This document shows positions 10,763 through 22,800 of a stretch of 64,000 bases of DNA, one piece after another. Location of the stretch: positions 30,706,138 through 30,770,137 of the forward strand of contig CM064732.1 of assembly GCA_032717465.1 (NCBI GenBank). Direction: 5' to 3'. The first letter of the stretch is position 1, and every line of letters starts with the position of its first letter. The notes under the pieces were generated by a model. It ran no database searches. It saw only the letters and a list, made by a program, of their open reading frames with translations, and was not told the origin of the DNA. This stretch comes from Coenobita brevimanus (Eukaryota > Arthropoda > Malacostraca > Decapoda > Coenobitidae). Position numbers and translations under genes: made by a program.

Positions 10763-11262
10763 CAGCCGCAATAGCGAAGCTGCTATTGTTTTCAATTTGT
10801 CTGTGTGTCTGTGTGTGTGTGTGTGTGTGTGTCTGTTAGCACGATGACTTCGCAGCCGATCAAGATATCATCACAAAATTTTACAGTTGTGTAGCAAGGG
10901 AGAAAAATCGATCACGAGTTCAAAACTGGTGAAAGTAGGTCAAGGTCTGTGTGTCTGTTACCACGATAACTTCGCAACCGCTCAAGGCTTCATCACAAAA
11001 CTTTATAGGTGTGTAGTAGGGATGAACATATACGAATATTGTCTTCAGTTTGTCTGTCTGTGTCTGTGTGTCTGTTAGTACGATAACTTCGCAGCCACCC
11101 AAGATATCATCACAAAATTTTACAGTTTTTTAGCAGGGATGAAAATCTCCTACGAGTTCGAAATTGATGAGAGTAGATCAAGGTCAAGGTCATATTCCAA
11201 GCCGGGCTGGATATGTGTCGTCTCGCGGCTGGTGTGATTAGCCCATTGGGGGGAGCCAGGGG
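10763..11262 (+). repeat. modular dispersed repeat, copy 1 (three internal modules)
   Basis: The head CCAGCCGCAATAGCGAAGCT is followed by a TTGTCTGTG/(TG)n tract and then three related modules of about 110-130 bp. Each has a GTTAGCACGATAACTTCGCA-like start, ATCACAAAATTTTACAG, GTGTAGCAGGGATGAAAA and a (T/A)GGTCAAGGTC end. The last module ends in GGTCATATTCCAAGC and a GC-rich hairpin (CCCATTGGGGGG). The whole order recurs at 11905-12412. It is non-coding; retroposition is possible but unproven. Confidence 0.75.
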
Positions 11263-11904
11263 CCTCTTTTTTTTTTTTTTTTTTTTTTTCATTCTCCTTA
11301 CATACAGTACAGCCGATTTGGTGCAACCTAAGGCCACATTAAAAAAAATACTTGTTTAGCATGCGGCCACTTCATGTTTTTTTTTTTTTTCGTGGCCGGG
11401 CATGAGTTTTACTTTATTTATTTTCTGGTATAGCAGTATATATATGGGAAATATATCTGTGGTGTATATTCATAGACATATGGTATGGTAGAGATGTATA
11501 AAAGGCCATAGAAACCGTGTATGAAGCTAAGAAGAGACGAAAACAGCATGAACATCGTGTTGAATCCTTTGTTTGAAATCATTTTGCCATATTTTAAAGT
11601 TTTTTTTTTTTTTTTTTTTAATGAGGGTCAGGGTCATTTTCACGGTCGGGCAGGGACGCTAAACAATTTTTATTATTATTATTTTTTTTGATCTGGCCCG
11701 ATACAGTCCCTTTGGTAAAGAAGGGGTTAATGAATGGTACTGTGCATCCAATCTCTTCACCTCGAAAATTTCTAAAACGTTGAATAAATTATTTTGCCTA
11801 GATAAAAGAGTAAAATGCAAAATACGTTAGGATAGTTAACAGAAAAAAAAAAAGAAAAAAAAGAGGTCCAGTGGGTGAAAGTCAACAGGTGTGCAGGTTT
11901 GTTG
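11263..11904. other. T-tract-rich spacer
   Basis: Long T runs lie at about 11268-11290, 11378-11391, 11599-11620 and 11682-11690, and an A-rich run at 11841-11862. No gene was seen. Confidence 0.5.
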
Positions 11905-11937
11905 CCAGCCGTGATAGCGAAGCTGGTGTTGTTTTCA

Positions 11938-11984
<47 letters not shown>

Positions 11985-12412
11985 GCACGACAACTTCTCT
12001 ACCGGTCAAGATATAATCACAAAATTTTACAGATGTGTAGTTGGGAAAAAAATCGACCAGGAGTTCGAAATTGGTGAAAGTAGGTCAAGGTCTGTGTGTC
12101 TGTTGCCACTATAACTTCGCAACCGCTCAAGATATGATCACAAAATTTTACAGGTGTACTGTTCATTAGGGATGAAAATCTACGAGTTTGGAATTGGTGA
12201 AAGTAGGTCAAGCTCTGTGTGTTTGTTACCACGATAACTTCGCAACCGCTCCAGACATCACAAAATTTTACAGGTGTGTTGTAAGGGTGAAAGTCTCCTA
12301 CGAGCTCGAAATTGGTGAAAGTAGATCAAGGTTAACGTCATATTCCAAACCACGCTAGATATACAATATATATCGGCTCACACTGGTGTGATTCCCCCAT
12401 TAGGGGACCTTT
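11905..12412 (+). repeat. modular dispersed repeat, copy 2
   Basis: The head is GCCAGCCGTGATAGCGAAGC, then a 42 bp GT array at 11941-11982, then three modules with ATCACAAAATTTTACAG and GAAATTGGTGAAAGTAG. It ends in GTCATATTCCAAACC and a CCCCCATTAGGGG hairpin. It is in the same orientation as 10763-11262. Confidence 0.75.
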
Positions 12413-12938
12413 AGTTCAGTTTTGTTTTTAATCGATTTATCCTACGAAAGATTTTAAAGTCGTTCTTGCTAACGTCAAAGAATTGTCTTCAGTTTTGGAG
12501 ATGTCGAACTATAAGAATTAAAAATAGCATTCATTAATCCCTTCTCACAGCCGGAGATCTTCCCTGAGCTGATTAACATCACCTAGGGACTTGCAAGAAC
12601 AAACAAAGACGTCATGGGAATCAAATGATCAGCCCTGTACGAAGATGTCATACTTCTTTATTTCATTCCTGATGCCTGAAATAAATTTATTCTTAGTACG
12701 AGTCCTTTCCAGTGATAGGGTTGCAAAAAAACGGTATGCCAACAAAACAGCCTTCTTTGTTTCCCCTCAGCTTACTGAAATCGTCAGTAGGTAGCTACAA
12801 AAAAAGTACGAAGGGATATCTTACTCATTAGACTAAACATGAAGCAAGATAAGGTATCAATTTTGCCACGTATATACGGATACATACATATATAAATATA
12901 TATATATACATCTATAAGTACAAACATCTAAATATATG
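12413..12938. other. unassigned DNA
   Basis: AT-rich sequence without a recognisable gene or repeat match in the window. Confidence 0.5.
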
Positions 12939-13044
12939 CAGGGTGTCCCGGGAGGAAAGGGCCTAACATCGAGAAGTAGCTGATGAGGGAATTTTAAGCA
13001 AAGAATATTATATCAATGTGTCCAAATCTCGTCCGTTTTGAAGT

Positions 13045-13942
13045 AGTAGTAGTTGTTCCTTAGGCAGTCTGGTCGAACAGCCCCGAGTCCCTAAGGAAGG
13101 CCATGGCCGAGACTGGGCTTTCCCACAGCTCTCAAGGAGTGTATATTGTGTTGTTGGCGCAGGTGATTGTGTGCAATGCAGTCTTCCATAATGCGCTTAA
13201 TAGTATGGAGTGCTGCGTTGTACCCTGGACAGGCAACAGTGACGGAGTCATCCAGCCTCTTCTGATAACTCTAGAGGGCTGGATGATCCCCACATCTCAG
13301 CCTAGCCAGGTGGACTCAGTCCTCATGAGGGAGATAGAATCCAGAAGGGTGGATATCTGGAGGCCGTGCATGCAGCTGCATGTTATCTTTAAGTGACTGA
13401 ATGGAGCGGCGAGTGATTTGAGTATGGATATGCTTCTGGAAGCTGGTCTAAGGCAGGCGAGAGGGGAGAGATGACAGTATTTGTGTACGATATCATGAGC
13501 TGGGTGTTGTTTTGATTGTTCCTTGGTGTGTGTGGATGTGCTGCCATGTAATGTAGTGGATGGTGTGGGTTTGTGGAGCCTGCGGCGAGAATTTGGGTGC
13601 CTCTCATGTCTAGATGATTCTTGACTTTGAGGACTTTGGTTTCTTGGTGTGGGTGGTCTGTGGGTGTAGTAGCTGTGCAGCTTGTGATTATTTTTAGGGT
13701 CTTGTTCTTTATGGTCTGTAGAGTGTTGCAGTGTGTTTTATTGAGGTTAGAAGCCCAAGCAGGGCTTGCATAATTCATCACTGAACGTATATATTGTTTG
13801 TATACTGTGGTGGTGGTTTCTTTGTTGTGCCCAAATGTGTATGTGCAAGTGACCTCAAGGCGTTGAGTCTTGGTGTTAATTTATCTTTAATGTTTGTGAT
13901 GTGTTGTTTAAATGACACTGATGTATTGTATGTTACAGCAAG

Positions 13943-14016
<74 letters not shown>

Positions 14017-15905
14017 CAGGGGAGTGTTGTTTATGATGAGGTGTGGAATGTGACTGTGTTCTGCTGTCCAGTTTGTGAGAAGGGTCCCTGTAGATTTGGC
14101 TGGGGCTATTTTGAGCCTGTTTGTGAAGAACCATTCGTGTAGTGTGTTGAGGTAAGTTTGGAGGATATGTGCAGCTGTGTTTGCGTTTTGGTGTGTACAT
14201 GTAAGTGTTATGTCGTCTGCATAGGGGACTATGTGTATTTGTGGTGTGTGGGGTATGGGTATGTCGTGCAAGTATAGGTTAAAGATAGTAGAGGACAAAA
14301 CAGATCCTTTGGGGGACGCCATATGTAAAGTTTTTGATATTCGAAGACTGACCGGCAAATGTTACATGTGCACATCTGCCTGATAAGTAGTTTGCCAGCC
14401 AGCTTTTTGTGATATTGTGCATGTTTGTGTTGAATATTTTGTTTGTGAGGTTGTGGCGGGAGATGGCATCAAAAACTTTGCTAAAATCTAGTGAGACTAG
14501 GAGTGTTCTGTTTGGCGGCCTAGCTGAATTAATGCCATCAAAAACTCTCTGTGTAAGGTCTGTAAGAAGAGTGTTTGTGGAGTGTAGTGTCCTATAACCA
14601 TGTTGTGATGGGGCTAGGGAGGTGTGAGGTGTAACTTGTTGTAATACCAGTCGTTCAGTGACTTTGGAAGAGATGCAGAGGATTGCGATGGGGCGGTATG
14701 AGGAAGGTAACGTGGGATCTTTGTTGGGTTTGGGGATAGTGATGATAGTGCCATGCTTCTAGATGTTGGGTATTATCTTGAGTGAGTAGCTGTAGTTTGA
14801 TATGTTGGTGAGTGCTTGTATGCCTTACGGTCCAAGGTGTTTAAGGTGTATGTTGCTTATGTTGTCTGGTCCACAGGCAGATGAGTGCTTAAGGTTGCTG
14901 ATGATGTGCTTCGCCTGATTGTATGTGAAAGGTGCGAAGTCTGGGTCTGTGGGGAACTCTCTCTTGCATCGGATGACATGTCAGTCGTCGCAATTGGGGT
15001 TTAGATGGCTGACATGTGAAAAGTGATTGATCAGAGTGTTTGCTTGTTGTTTGAAGGTATGGTGTCTGTTGTTGTGATGGCAGCGTGTGATTGTGTAGTG
15101 TTGCTGTTGGATAGTATGATGCTGTTTAGTGTTTTGTAGAGTTTGCTGGTGTTTGTTTTGTGATCAAGTGTTTGGAGATAATTATTTCAGTGTAGTGTTT
15201 GTTGTTCTGTTATTTTACTGTTTATTTCAGTGTTGAGTTTTTGTATTTGTTGTACGATGTCTTGTGAATGGGGTGTTGGGGAGTGTCGTAGTGTGTCCCG
15301 TTGAATGATGAGGCATTGGATTTCTGGTGTGAATTTGGGGTTGAGTCTCTTTCAGTTGCCTCTAGGGATGTGTCTTTTGTCCCTATTTTGAATAACTGTA
15401 TTGAAAGTGTGCACAGCGGTGTTGATGAATGTGATGGATGTACTGTTTAATGTTTCAAAGTGTTGTTCTGTTTCAGTTGTGAAGGCCTCCCAATTGGCTC
15501 TCATATAATTAGTGTATGTGTGTCTGTGGCCGGCTGGGGTGATTCTGGTTTTGGTAGTGATGATGACTGGGGAGGCAGTCAGAGCCAAGGGTTTTGACCA
15601 CTCTCCAGGATGTCGTGGGGGCGAGGTTTGGGGAGCAAAAGGTAATGTGTAAGGATGATGGAAGGAAGAGGGCTTGGTGGAGGATATGGGTATGTTGATG
15701 AAGATTACTGGGTATGAAAAGATTATCTGTTTGGGACTGTGGTACCAGCCCCCTGTCTGTGTCAGGGTTGTTGACATGCCAGGCCAACGCCTTCGCGTGG
15801 AAACATCACCCAGGATAATGTTGGGTATGTTAGTGATATGTATTTGTGGAGAGTAAGTGTGTGGTACTGTGGGGGACGATTTGGGGGGGGGATGTATTTT
15901 ATGAA
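13045..15905 (-). pseudogene. jockey-like LINE endonuclease-reverse transcriptase, heavily decayed
   Basis: The minus strand carries, from high to low coordinates, an endonuclease part near 15850-15730. There an LGDVS-type motif lies in one frame and AWHVNNPDTDRG in the next. Next comes a linker ending in NRDKRHIPRGN (15355), and much decayed RT at 15300-14400. A block with SPKGSVLSSTIFNLYLHDIP and PYADDITL lies at 14330-14190. A thumb region follows (NALRSLAHTHLGTTK near 13830) and a C-terminal part with MNYASPAW near 13775. The YADD motif and NLYLHD block fit jockey-type LINEs. A GT array interrupts the gene. Many stops and frame changes rule out function. Direct GAAGTTGTAG-like sequence at both edges may be a target duplication. 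Confidence 0.75.
13944..14015. repeat. (GT)n microsatellite inside the LINE pseudogene
   Basis: 72 bp of GT repeat, located between the RT catalytic block and the C-terminal segment of the LINE. Confidence 0.95.
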
Positions 15906-16098
15906 GTTATGAAGTTGTAGTTACTGATGATCTAATGGGCAAAAATGCTCTCCCTCGAAATTCACCCCTAAGGCTAACAGTAACTGTAACTCTGTAATGG
16001 TTCAGATTTGGACCAATATAGATATAGCATTTTTGCTTAGAATTCCTTCATCAGAAATTATTTCCCGAAATAATTCCCTTTCCTCCCGATACACCCTG

Positions 16099-16855
16099 TG
16101 TATACAGAGAGAGAGAGAGGGAGAGAGAGAGAGAGGAGTTGTCACAAGGAAATGTAGTGCCTCAGAATTACTTACGGCCCATACTGAGGGCCGTTACCTG
16201 GGAGAAGTAGCTACTCGACTAGTGAGAAAAAGGTATGGCAAAGATGCAGGCTCTCCCCACCCACTTATCCCACCCGTAAAGTGGACACGGAAAAAAGAAG
16301 TACACCCAGTCCAAAGGAAAAGGGCCAGGCTAGGAAATTTTATAGGAAAGGAGGACGCTTTCAATCTATCAATATGGTATTCCTAATAAAACTCCGCCTA
16401 AAGCGTTCAACTACTGTATAAAGGAACTGTTAACTTCCTCTGATGTTATCTAGTTCCAGGTACTGCAGATCATTCAGGTAAAGGGTGAATGAATTGCCTA
16501 ACATATTATGGTGGCAACTCGACCCACGATTCCTTGTGCAGCTGCTGTTTCAACGAAGTATGTACATTTTAATTGTTCTTAAATTCACGAAGGATTTTGA
16601 AAACCTCCATTACCTGTCCGAGCAAACACCGTGTCTCTAGCAAAAAGAGGCCCAGTGCCTGCAGCCTTCCATGATATCCCATTTTGTCTGATGGATGGGA
16701 TCAGAGGCGTGGCCAGCAGTCTGGCCTTGGGGGGTAGGGGTGTTGAGAGGTTGGACGTGGGGTCGAAGTGCGTCATTAGTCTCTCTCTCTCTCTCCAGAT
16801 ATATATACAGTATATAGATATAGACAGATAGAGAGATAAAAAAATAGATAGATGG

Positions 16856-16856
<1 letters not shown>
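16099..16856. other. unassigned DNA with a short (GA)n run
   Basis: A GA run lies at 16105-16134 and a CT run at 16780-16797. No gene was recognised. Confidence 0.5.
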
Positions 16857-16889
<33 letters not shown>

Positions 16890-16939
16890 TTGTGTGTGTG
16901 TGTATCTACAGTATCTGTCTATCTATCTATCTATCTGTC

Positions 16940-17021
<82 letters not shown>
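16857..17021. repeat. compound microsatellite (TA)n-(TG)n-(CTAT)n-(TA)n
   Basis: Successive arrays of TA, TG, CTAT/CTGT and about 78 bp of TA, ending exactly where the next LINE fragment begins. Confidence 0.95.
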
Positions 17022-17829
<808 letters not shown>

Positions 17830-18041
17830 ACATAGCCTATGATTTCATCATCCTTTGTGTAATTTTAACGCACAGTTGCTGCATGTTTGATCACGAGCGT
17901 GTTCTGCCTCAGTCCCCCCCTTCTACCGTTATAGTAGAGTAAGTCGTTCTCTCTGTTATTCAGAGCGGGATTTTCAGCTCTATGTCCCCATGGCTTCATT
18001 TGCGCGTCCTTCTTACAAGTTGTATCAAGCTCTCCTGGCCC

Positions 18042-18049
18042 CTATATAA
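18042..18049 (+). promoter_or_regulatory. TATA box in the 5' LTR
   Basis: CTATATAA lies within GGCCCCTATATAATGAGC. Initiator-like TCAGT and TCATTG follow 10-25 bp downstream. The exact start site cannot be read from sequence. Confidence 0.6.
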
Positions 18050-18491
18050 TGAGCTCAGTCTCTGCATCATTGCCACTTAGATCTGCTCCTCATTTTGTTC
18101 ACATCTCTGTCCTCCCCTGTACAGATATTATTATTGTGAGTGCTCAAGAAATCTCCAAACATCTAGCAGCTGTGTGTAATTTGAGTATAAGTGTTATTGC
18201 ATTTCTTCTTGTACTGTGTAGCATAAGGTTAATTCTTAGGCCTAGTGAGGTTTTTGATTGATGTTGGGTTTTATGTCAGTCATTTTTAGATAATAGTTTG
18301 TATCTGTATTAATTTATCTGGCATTCACTGAGTATTATCTGGTATCTCATTTTATCAGGGTTGACTTAGATAAATTTACTCTTGCTAATTTCGTGTTAAT
18401 AGAGGCTATTGCAGTTAACCATATATTTAACCTGTTTATTTGCCATTACATTATCCTTATGAGTCCTGAATGTTTTGTTGTTAGTTTGAGC

Positions 18492-18497
18492 ATTAAA
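18492..18497 (+). promoter_or_regulatory. candidate polyadenylation signal ATTAAA in the 5' LTR
   Basis: ATTAAA, followed by TA-rich and then TTTTGTTTTG sequence. The same signal in the 3' LTR is at 23981-23986 and would serve the genomic transcript. Confidence 0.5.
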
Positions 18498-18617
18498 CTT
18501 TAACTTGTAATTTTACCTAACTCTTTTGTTTTGAACCTGGAACTTTACGGGACAGTAGTGATTTTTTAGTATTCTCACTTAAAGTGTACATTATCTTTCT
18601 CTGTTCCGTAACATAAA

Positions 18618-18631
18618 TTTGGCGACCTCAT
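18618..18631 (+). promoter_or_regulatory. candidate primer binding site
   Basis: TTTGGCGACCTCAT starts about 5 bp after the 5' LTR. A TGGCGACC-type start is common at this place in gypsy-group elements. I did not assign the primer tRNA. Confidence 0.6.
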
Positions 18632-18697
18632 ATCAGGATATTCAAGATATTATCATAAGGATATTGCTTGATATTTTGTGACTGTTACTTATTAATT

Positions 18698-19807
18698 ATG
18701 TCTACTATTACTACACTTGATGAAGCCAAAGATTTTTTGTCAAATGTGCAAACAGTGTGTGATGTAGAAAACAGAACAAAGAATGAACTTAAGCTTGTTG
18801 CTCAACAATTGGGAATTGTTGTTCGCTCTCATCATTCTAAAGATCAGATTGTTGACATGATTAATGAAAGCTTGTTTAATGTAACTCCTCCAAATGAGCA
18901 AACGCAGACTGAATTAGCTAAGTTACAGCTAGCCCTGCAGGAGGCTCGTGCTAAGGAGGCGGAGGCACGTATTCAGGAGGCACAGATACACGCACAAGTT
19001 GAACTTGCCAGGATTCAGGCAGACCATGAGTATCGCATGAAACAAGGTGGAACTGGATCATCTAGCTCTGATGATTTTGATGTGGCTAAAAATGTTAAAC
19101 TTGTCCCTCCTTTTAATGAATCTGATTTAACAAAGTATTTTCAGTTGTTTGAGAGGGTAGCTACAGGTTTTAATTGGCCCAAAAAGTATTGGCCAGTACT
19201 CCTTCAAACTGTTCTCACCGGTAAAGCTCAAGTAACTTATGCATCTTTGCCTCAGGATCAATCTGATAATTATGATGTAGTTAAGAGCTTGATTCTTAAG
19301 GCCTATGAGCTTGTTCCTGAAGCCTACAGAGTAAAATTTAGGACAACTTACAAGCAAGATAAGCAATCCCATGTTGAGTATGCAAAAATCAAAGAAGATC
19401 TGTTAGAGCAGTGGTTAAATTCTAAGAATGTGGATTCTGATTTTGGTAAATTTAAGCAGATGATTTTGCTGGAGGATTTCAAAAGGTGTATTTATAAAGA
19501 TGTAAGCCTATATCTTGATGAGAAAAGAATAGATAATTTGTCTGATGCTGCAGTTTTAGCTGATGAATATGTTCTCACTCACAAGAGATATTCTGGAGAA
19601 AAAGGGAAAGCTGAGAGTAAGTACGTTGCCTCTACTCAGAGTACAGGTAACAGGAAAGAGAATAAAGATGATGTTTCTCAGGAAGTAAATACCAGCTTCA
19701 CCTCTAGATTTCAGAAAAGTAAATGTACTTATTGTAGTAAGCTTGGTCATACTACGGAGAGATGTTTCAGGAGACAGCGTGATGTGAACAAAAAGGAGTC
19801 TTTTTAA
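18698..19807 (+). CDS. gag: Gag (capsid/nucleocapsid) of the Gmr1-like retrotransposon
   Basis: 369 residues. I chose the ATG at 18698 (MSTITTLDEAK). An in-frame ATG lies 10 codons upstream but has no similarity to a gag start. Residues 5-60 look like a SAP-type helix pair, and residues 72-118 are a charged Ala/Glu-rich helix, likely coiled coil. Residues about 140-260 carry the FxxFExxA...WPxxYW...LLxxxLxGKA...YxxL...YEL..EAYRxxFR pattern of SCAN-like capsids. A CCHC zinc knuckle (C343, C346, H351, C356; CTYCSKLGHTTERC) follows near the end. Gag packages the RNA in cytoplasmic particles. The frame is intact. The SCAN domain is known to derive from Gmr1-like gag, which agrees with the pol order. 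Confidence 0.9.
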   Translation: MSTITTLDEAKDFLSNVQTVCDVENRTKNELKLVAQQLGIVVRSHHSKDQIVDMINESLFNVTPPNEQTQTELAKLQLALQEARAKEAEARIQEAQIHAQVELARIQADHEYRMKQGGTGSSSSDDFDVAKNVKLVPPFNESDLTKYFQLFERVATGFNWPKKYWPVLLQTVLTGKAQVTYASLPQDQSDNYDVVKSLILKAYELVPEAYRVKFRTTYKQDKQSHVEYAKIKEDLLEQWLNSKNVDSDFGKFKQMILLEDFKRCIYKDVSLYLDEKRIDNLSDAAVLADEYVLTHKRYSGEKGKAESKYVASTQSTGNRKENKDDVSQEVNTSFTSRFQKSKCTYCSKLGHTTERCFRRQRDVNKKESF

Positions 19808-22800
19808 ATATTCAGTCAATTGGTCTAGTGTCCACTCTTGAGAGTTCCCAGAATTCTTTAACTGAGTTAACTGAACCTGCTTTGAGGGGTAACTTAAATT
19901 CTCATGATGGAGCTCCTCTTTTGAGCAGTAACGTGGGTGACACTCTCAAGAGTTCATGTGCTAATTTCCTGTCTGATGGTTTTGTCAGTCCTCTGGACAG
20001 TAATGACAGGAAATCAGTTCAAATATATCGTGATACAGGTGCTTGCCAATCCCTTATGCTGACCAGTGTTCTAGGCTCTTATGTTAATTCCTCTGATGAA
20101 ACTGTAATCTTACAAGGTGTAGGGAATAATTACTTCTCTGTCCCTCTGTGCAGAGTGAATTTAGAGTCTGGTTTTGTTAATGGTTCCGTTATGGTTGGGT
20201 TGGTTGAGACACTCCCAATGTCAGGTGTAACTTTCTTACTTGGAAATGATATTGGTGGAAGTCAAGTGTGTCCAGCTCCTCAGTTGTCTAGTGAGCCAGT
20301 GGCTGCGTCCCAGGATTGTGATGTCCCTGATGTGTTCCCTGCATGTGCTGTCACTAGGGCTAAGTCTAAAGTTACTGGTGATTTAGAGGATAATGATGAT
20401 GATGATGTTATCCTAGCTGACACTTTTCTTGCTAATTTGGACCACTCACCAGATGAGGCAGTACCCCGTAGTGTTGATAATTTGTCTCGTCAAGAGTTGG
20501 TTGAGTTGCAGGTTGCTGACCCTGAGTTGAAAGGTCTAGCTAACTCTGCTTACAGTGAAGAAGAGTCAGCCGGTGCTTCTACTTGTTATTATGTAAAGTC
20601 AGGAGTACTTATGAGGAAGTGGAGACCCCCAACAGCATCAGCCGACTGTGAATGGGAGGTTGTACATCAAGTTGTCATCCCTCGTGTTTGTAGGCAGGAT
20701 ATCATTAGAGTGGCTCATGATTCCAGTTTGACAGGACACCTTGGAGTGAGGAAGACTGTGGCACACATTTTGAAACACTTCTACTGGCCAGGTATCTTCA
20801 GGGATGTTTCCTGGTATTGTAAGTCTGGTCACACCTGTCAAGTTGTGGGGAAGTGTAATCAGACCGTAAAGGTTGCACCTCTAGTTCCCATTCCTCCTTT
20901 TGAGGCGCCATTCACCCGTGTGTTGGTGGATATTGTGGGCCCTCTTCCTAAGACTTCTTCAGGATTTTCTTATGTGTTGACCATGATTGATATGGCTACT
21001 CGTTATCCTGAAGCCATTCCACTTAGAAACATCTCAGCAAAGAACGTGGTTAAGGAAATGCTAGGGTTCTTCACAAAGTTTGGTCTGCCCAAGGAGGTAC
21101 AGTCAGACCGGGGAAGTAGTTTCATGTCAAACGTTTTCAAGCAGTCTCTGAAAGAGTTGGGCATCACCCAGATCACGTCTTCAGCTTACCATCCCCAGAC
21201 CCAAGGAGCGTTGGAGAGATATCATCAAACACTCAAATCGATGCTCAAGAAATACTGTTTGGAACATCAGAAAGACTGGGATAAAGGTCTTCCATTCGTT
21301 GTGTTTGCCGCAAGAGAATCTCCAAATGAATCACTGGGCTTCTCACCTTTTGAACTACTGTTTGGCCATGAAGTAAGAGGACCCCTTAAGTTACTCAAGG
21401 AATGCTGGCTGTCGGAGGAAGATGACGTCAACCTGCTGGAGTATGTGATGAAGTTCAAAGAACGGCTGTCCACCGCTTTACAGCTGGCGAGAGAGAATTT
21501 AGGAGCTGCTCAGGAGAAGATGAAGACTTGGTATGATAAGAAGTCCAGGTTACGCCACTTTCAGCCAGGAGATCAGGTTTTGATTCTGCTACCAGTTCAT
21601 GGGCAACCTCTTCAAGCCAAGTTTAGTGGTCCTTATTTCGTGGAGAAGAAACTCAGTGATGTCAACTATGTCATCGCCACACCAGATCGTAGAAAGAACA
21701 AGCAACTATGTCACATCAACATGCTAAAGTTATATCACAGGCAGGACGAAAATAATCCAGTCTGCACTGTAGCTGTTCCACCCGAGTCTGCAAGTGAAGC
21801 TCTCCCATGCAGTATGAGCCTGAGTGATAGTTTGGGGAAGAATCCTGATATCATGAATGATCTCCAGACTAAGCTTTCTCATCTACCTCCCAGGGAAAGG
21901 CAGGAGTTTTCGGCATTACTGCGGGAGTGCCCGCAAGTGTTCCGTGCCGCTCCGGGAAGAGCCGCTGTGTTGATGCATGGTGTCGATGTTGGAGACGCAG
22001 AGCCAGTTGGATTGCTTCCTTGCCGTGTGAACCCGGTGAAAGTTCCTCTCATCCAGAGGGAGCTTGGCTGCCTGTTGGACCGCAGGATGATTGAGCCCTG
22101 TCAGAGCGAGTGGAGTTCTCCTGTCACTCTGGTCCCTGAGCCAGGTGGGTCACAGCGGCTTTGCATCGACTACAGACGTGTTAATCAGATAACCAAAACA
22201 GACACTTACCCTCTCCCTCGCGTGGAAGATTGCATAGACAAGATCGGAAAGGCTAGGTACATAAGTAAGTTTGATTTGTTAAAGGGATACTGGCAAGTAC
22301 CTATGACTGAACGTGCTAGGGAGATCTCATGTTTTGTAACACTAGGAAAGGCTTTTGCATGTTCTGTAATGCCGTATGGTATGAAGAATGCACCAGCCAC
22401 ATTTCAGAAGCTCATGAATGTTGTAACAGAGGGTTTGGCAGGGTGTGTTGTTTATATTGATGATGTATTAATCTTCAGTGACAACTGGAAAGATCACCTA
22501 TGCCATGTCAGTAAATTTCTTGACCGTTTAGTTCAGGCTAATCTTGTAGCTAATTTATCAAAGTGTGAGTTTGGTCAAGCTAAAGTTCAGTACCTTGGGT
22601 ATGTAATTGGTGATGGACATGTTGCACCACCAGGAGCTAAGGTTCAGGTTATAAGTGATCTTCCCAGACCTAAAAGTAGGAAAGAGCTACAAAGATTTTT
22701 GGGAATGGTAGGTTATTACAGGAGATTTGTTCTTAACTTTTCAATTCTTGTATCACCACTTACAGACCTACTAAAAAAGGGAGTTAAATTTGTCTGGACC

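Larger units (their letters stand above)
12939..16098. mobile_element. terminal-inverted-repeat element split by a LINE
   Basis: The left end CAGGGTGTCCCGGGAGGAAA and the reverse complement of the right end, CAGGGTGTATCGGGAGGAAA, match at 18 of 20 bases. Similarity extends inward for about 100 bp (GGAATTTTAAGCAAA, TATATCAAT, GTCCAAATCT). Without the LINE the element is only about 300 bp, so it is MITE-like. The GGGTGTCCC start is reminiscent of some mariner-type ends. No clear target-site duplication could be read. Confidence 0.75.
17826..18613 (+). repeat. 5' LTR
   Basis: 788 bp, bounded by TGTTAC...GTAACA inverted ends. It contains a TATA box and an ATTAAA signal. It is nearly identical to 23315-24102. 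A 70-codon frame inside is present in both LTRs and is not considered a gene. Confidence 0.95.

Noticed and set aside
10763..12412. CRISPR-like array of repeats
   Set aside because: Modules are 110-130 bp, diverged and without unique short spacers. The genome is eukaryotic in character.
13933..14200. Thr-His-rich protein on the minus strand
   Set aside because: It is the GT array inside the jockey-like RT pseudogene read in a coding frame.
18049..18261. 70-codon frame inside the LTR, repeated at 23538-23750
   Set aside because: It is present in both places only because the LTRs are copies. It has no domain, and the TATA box and start region overlap it.
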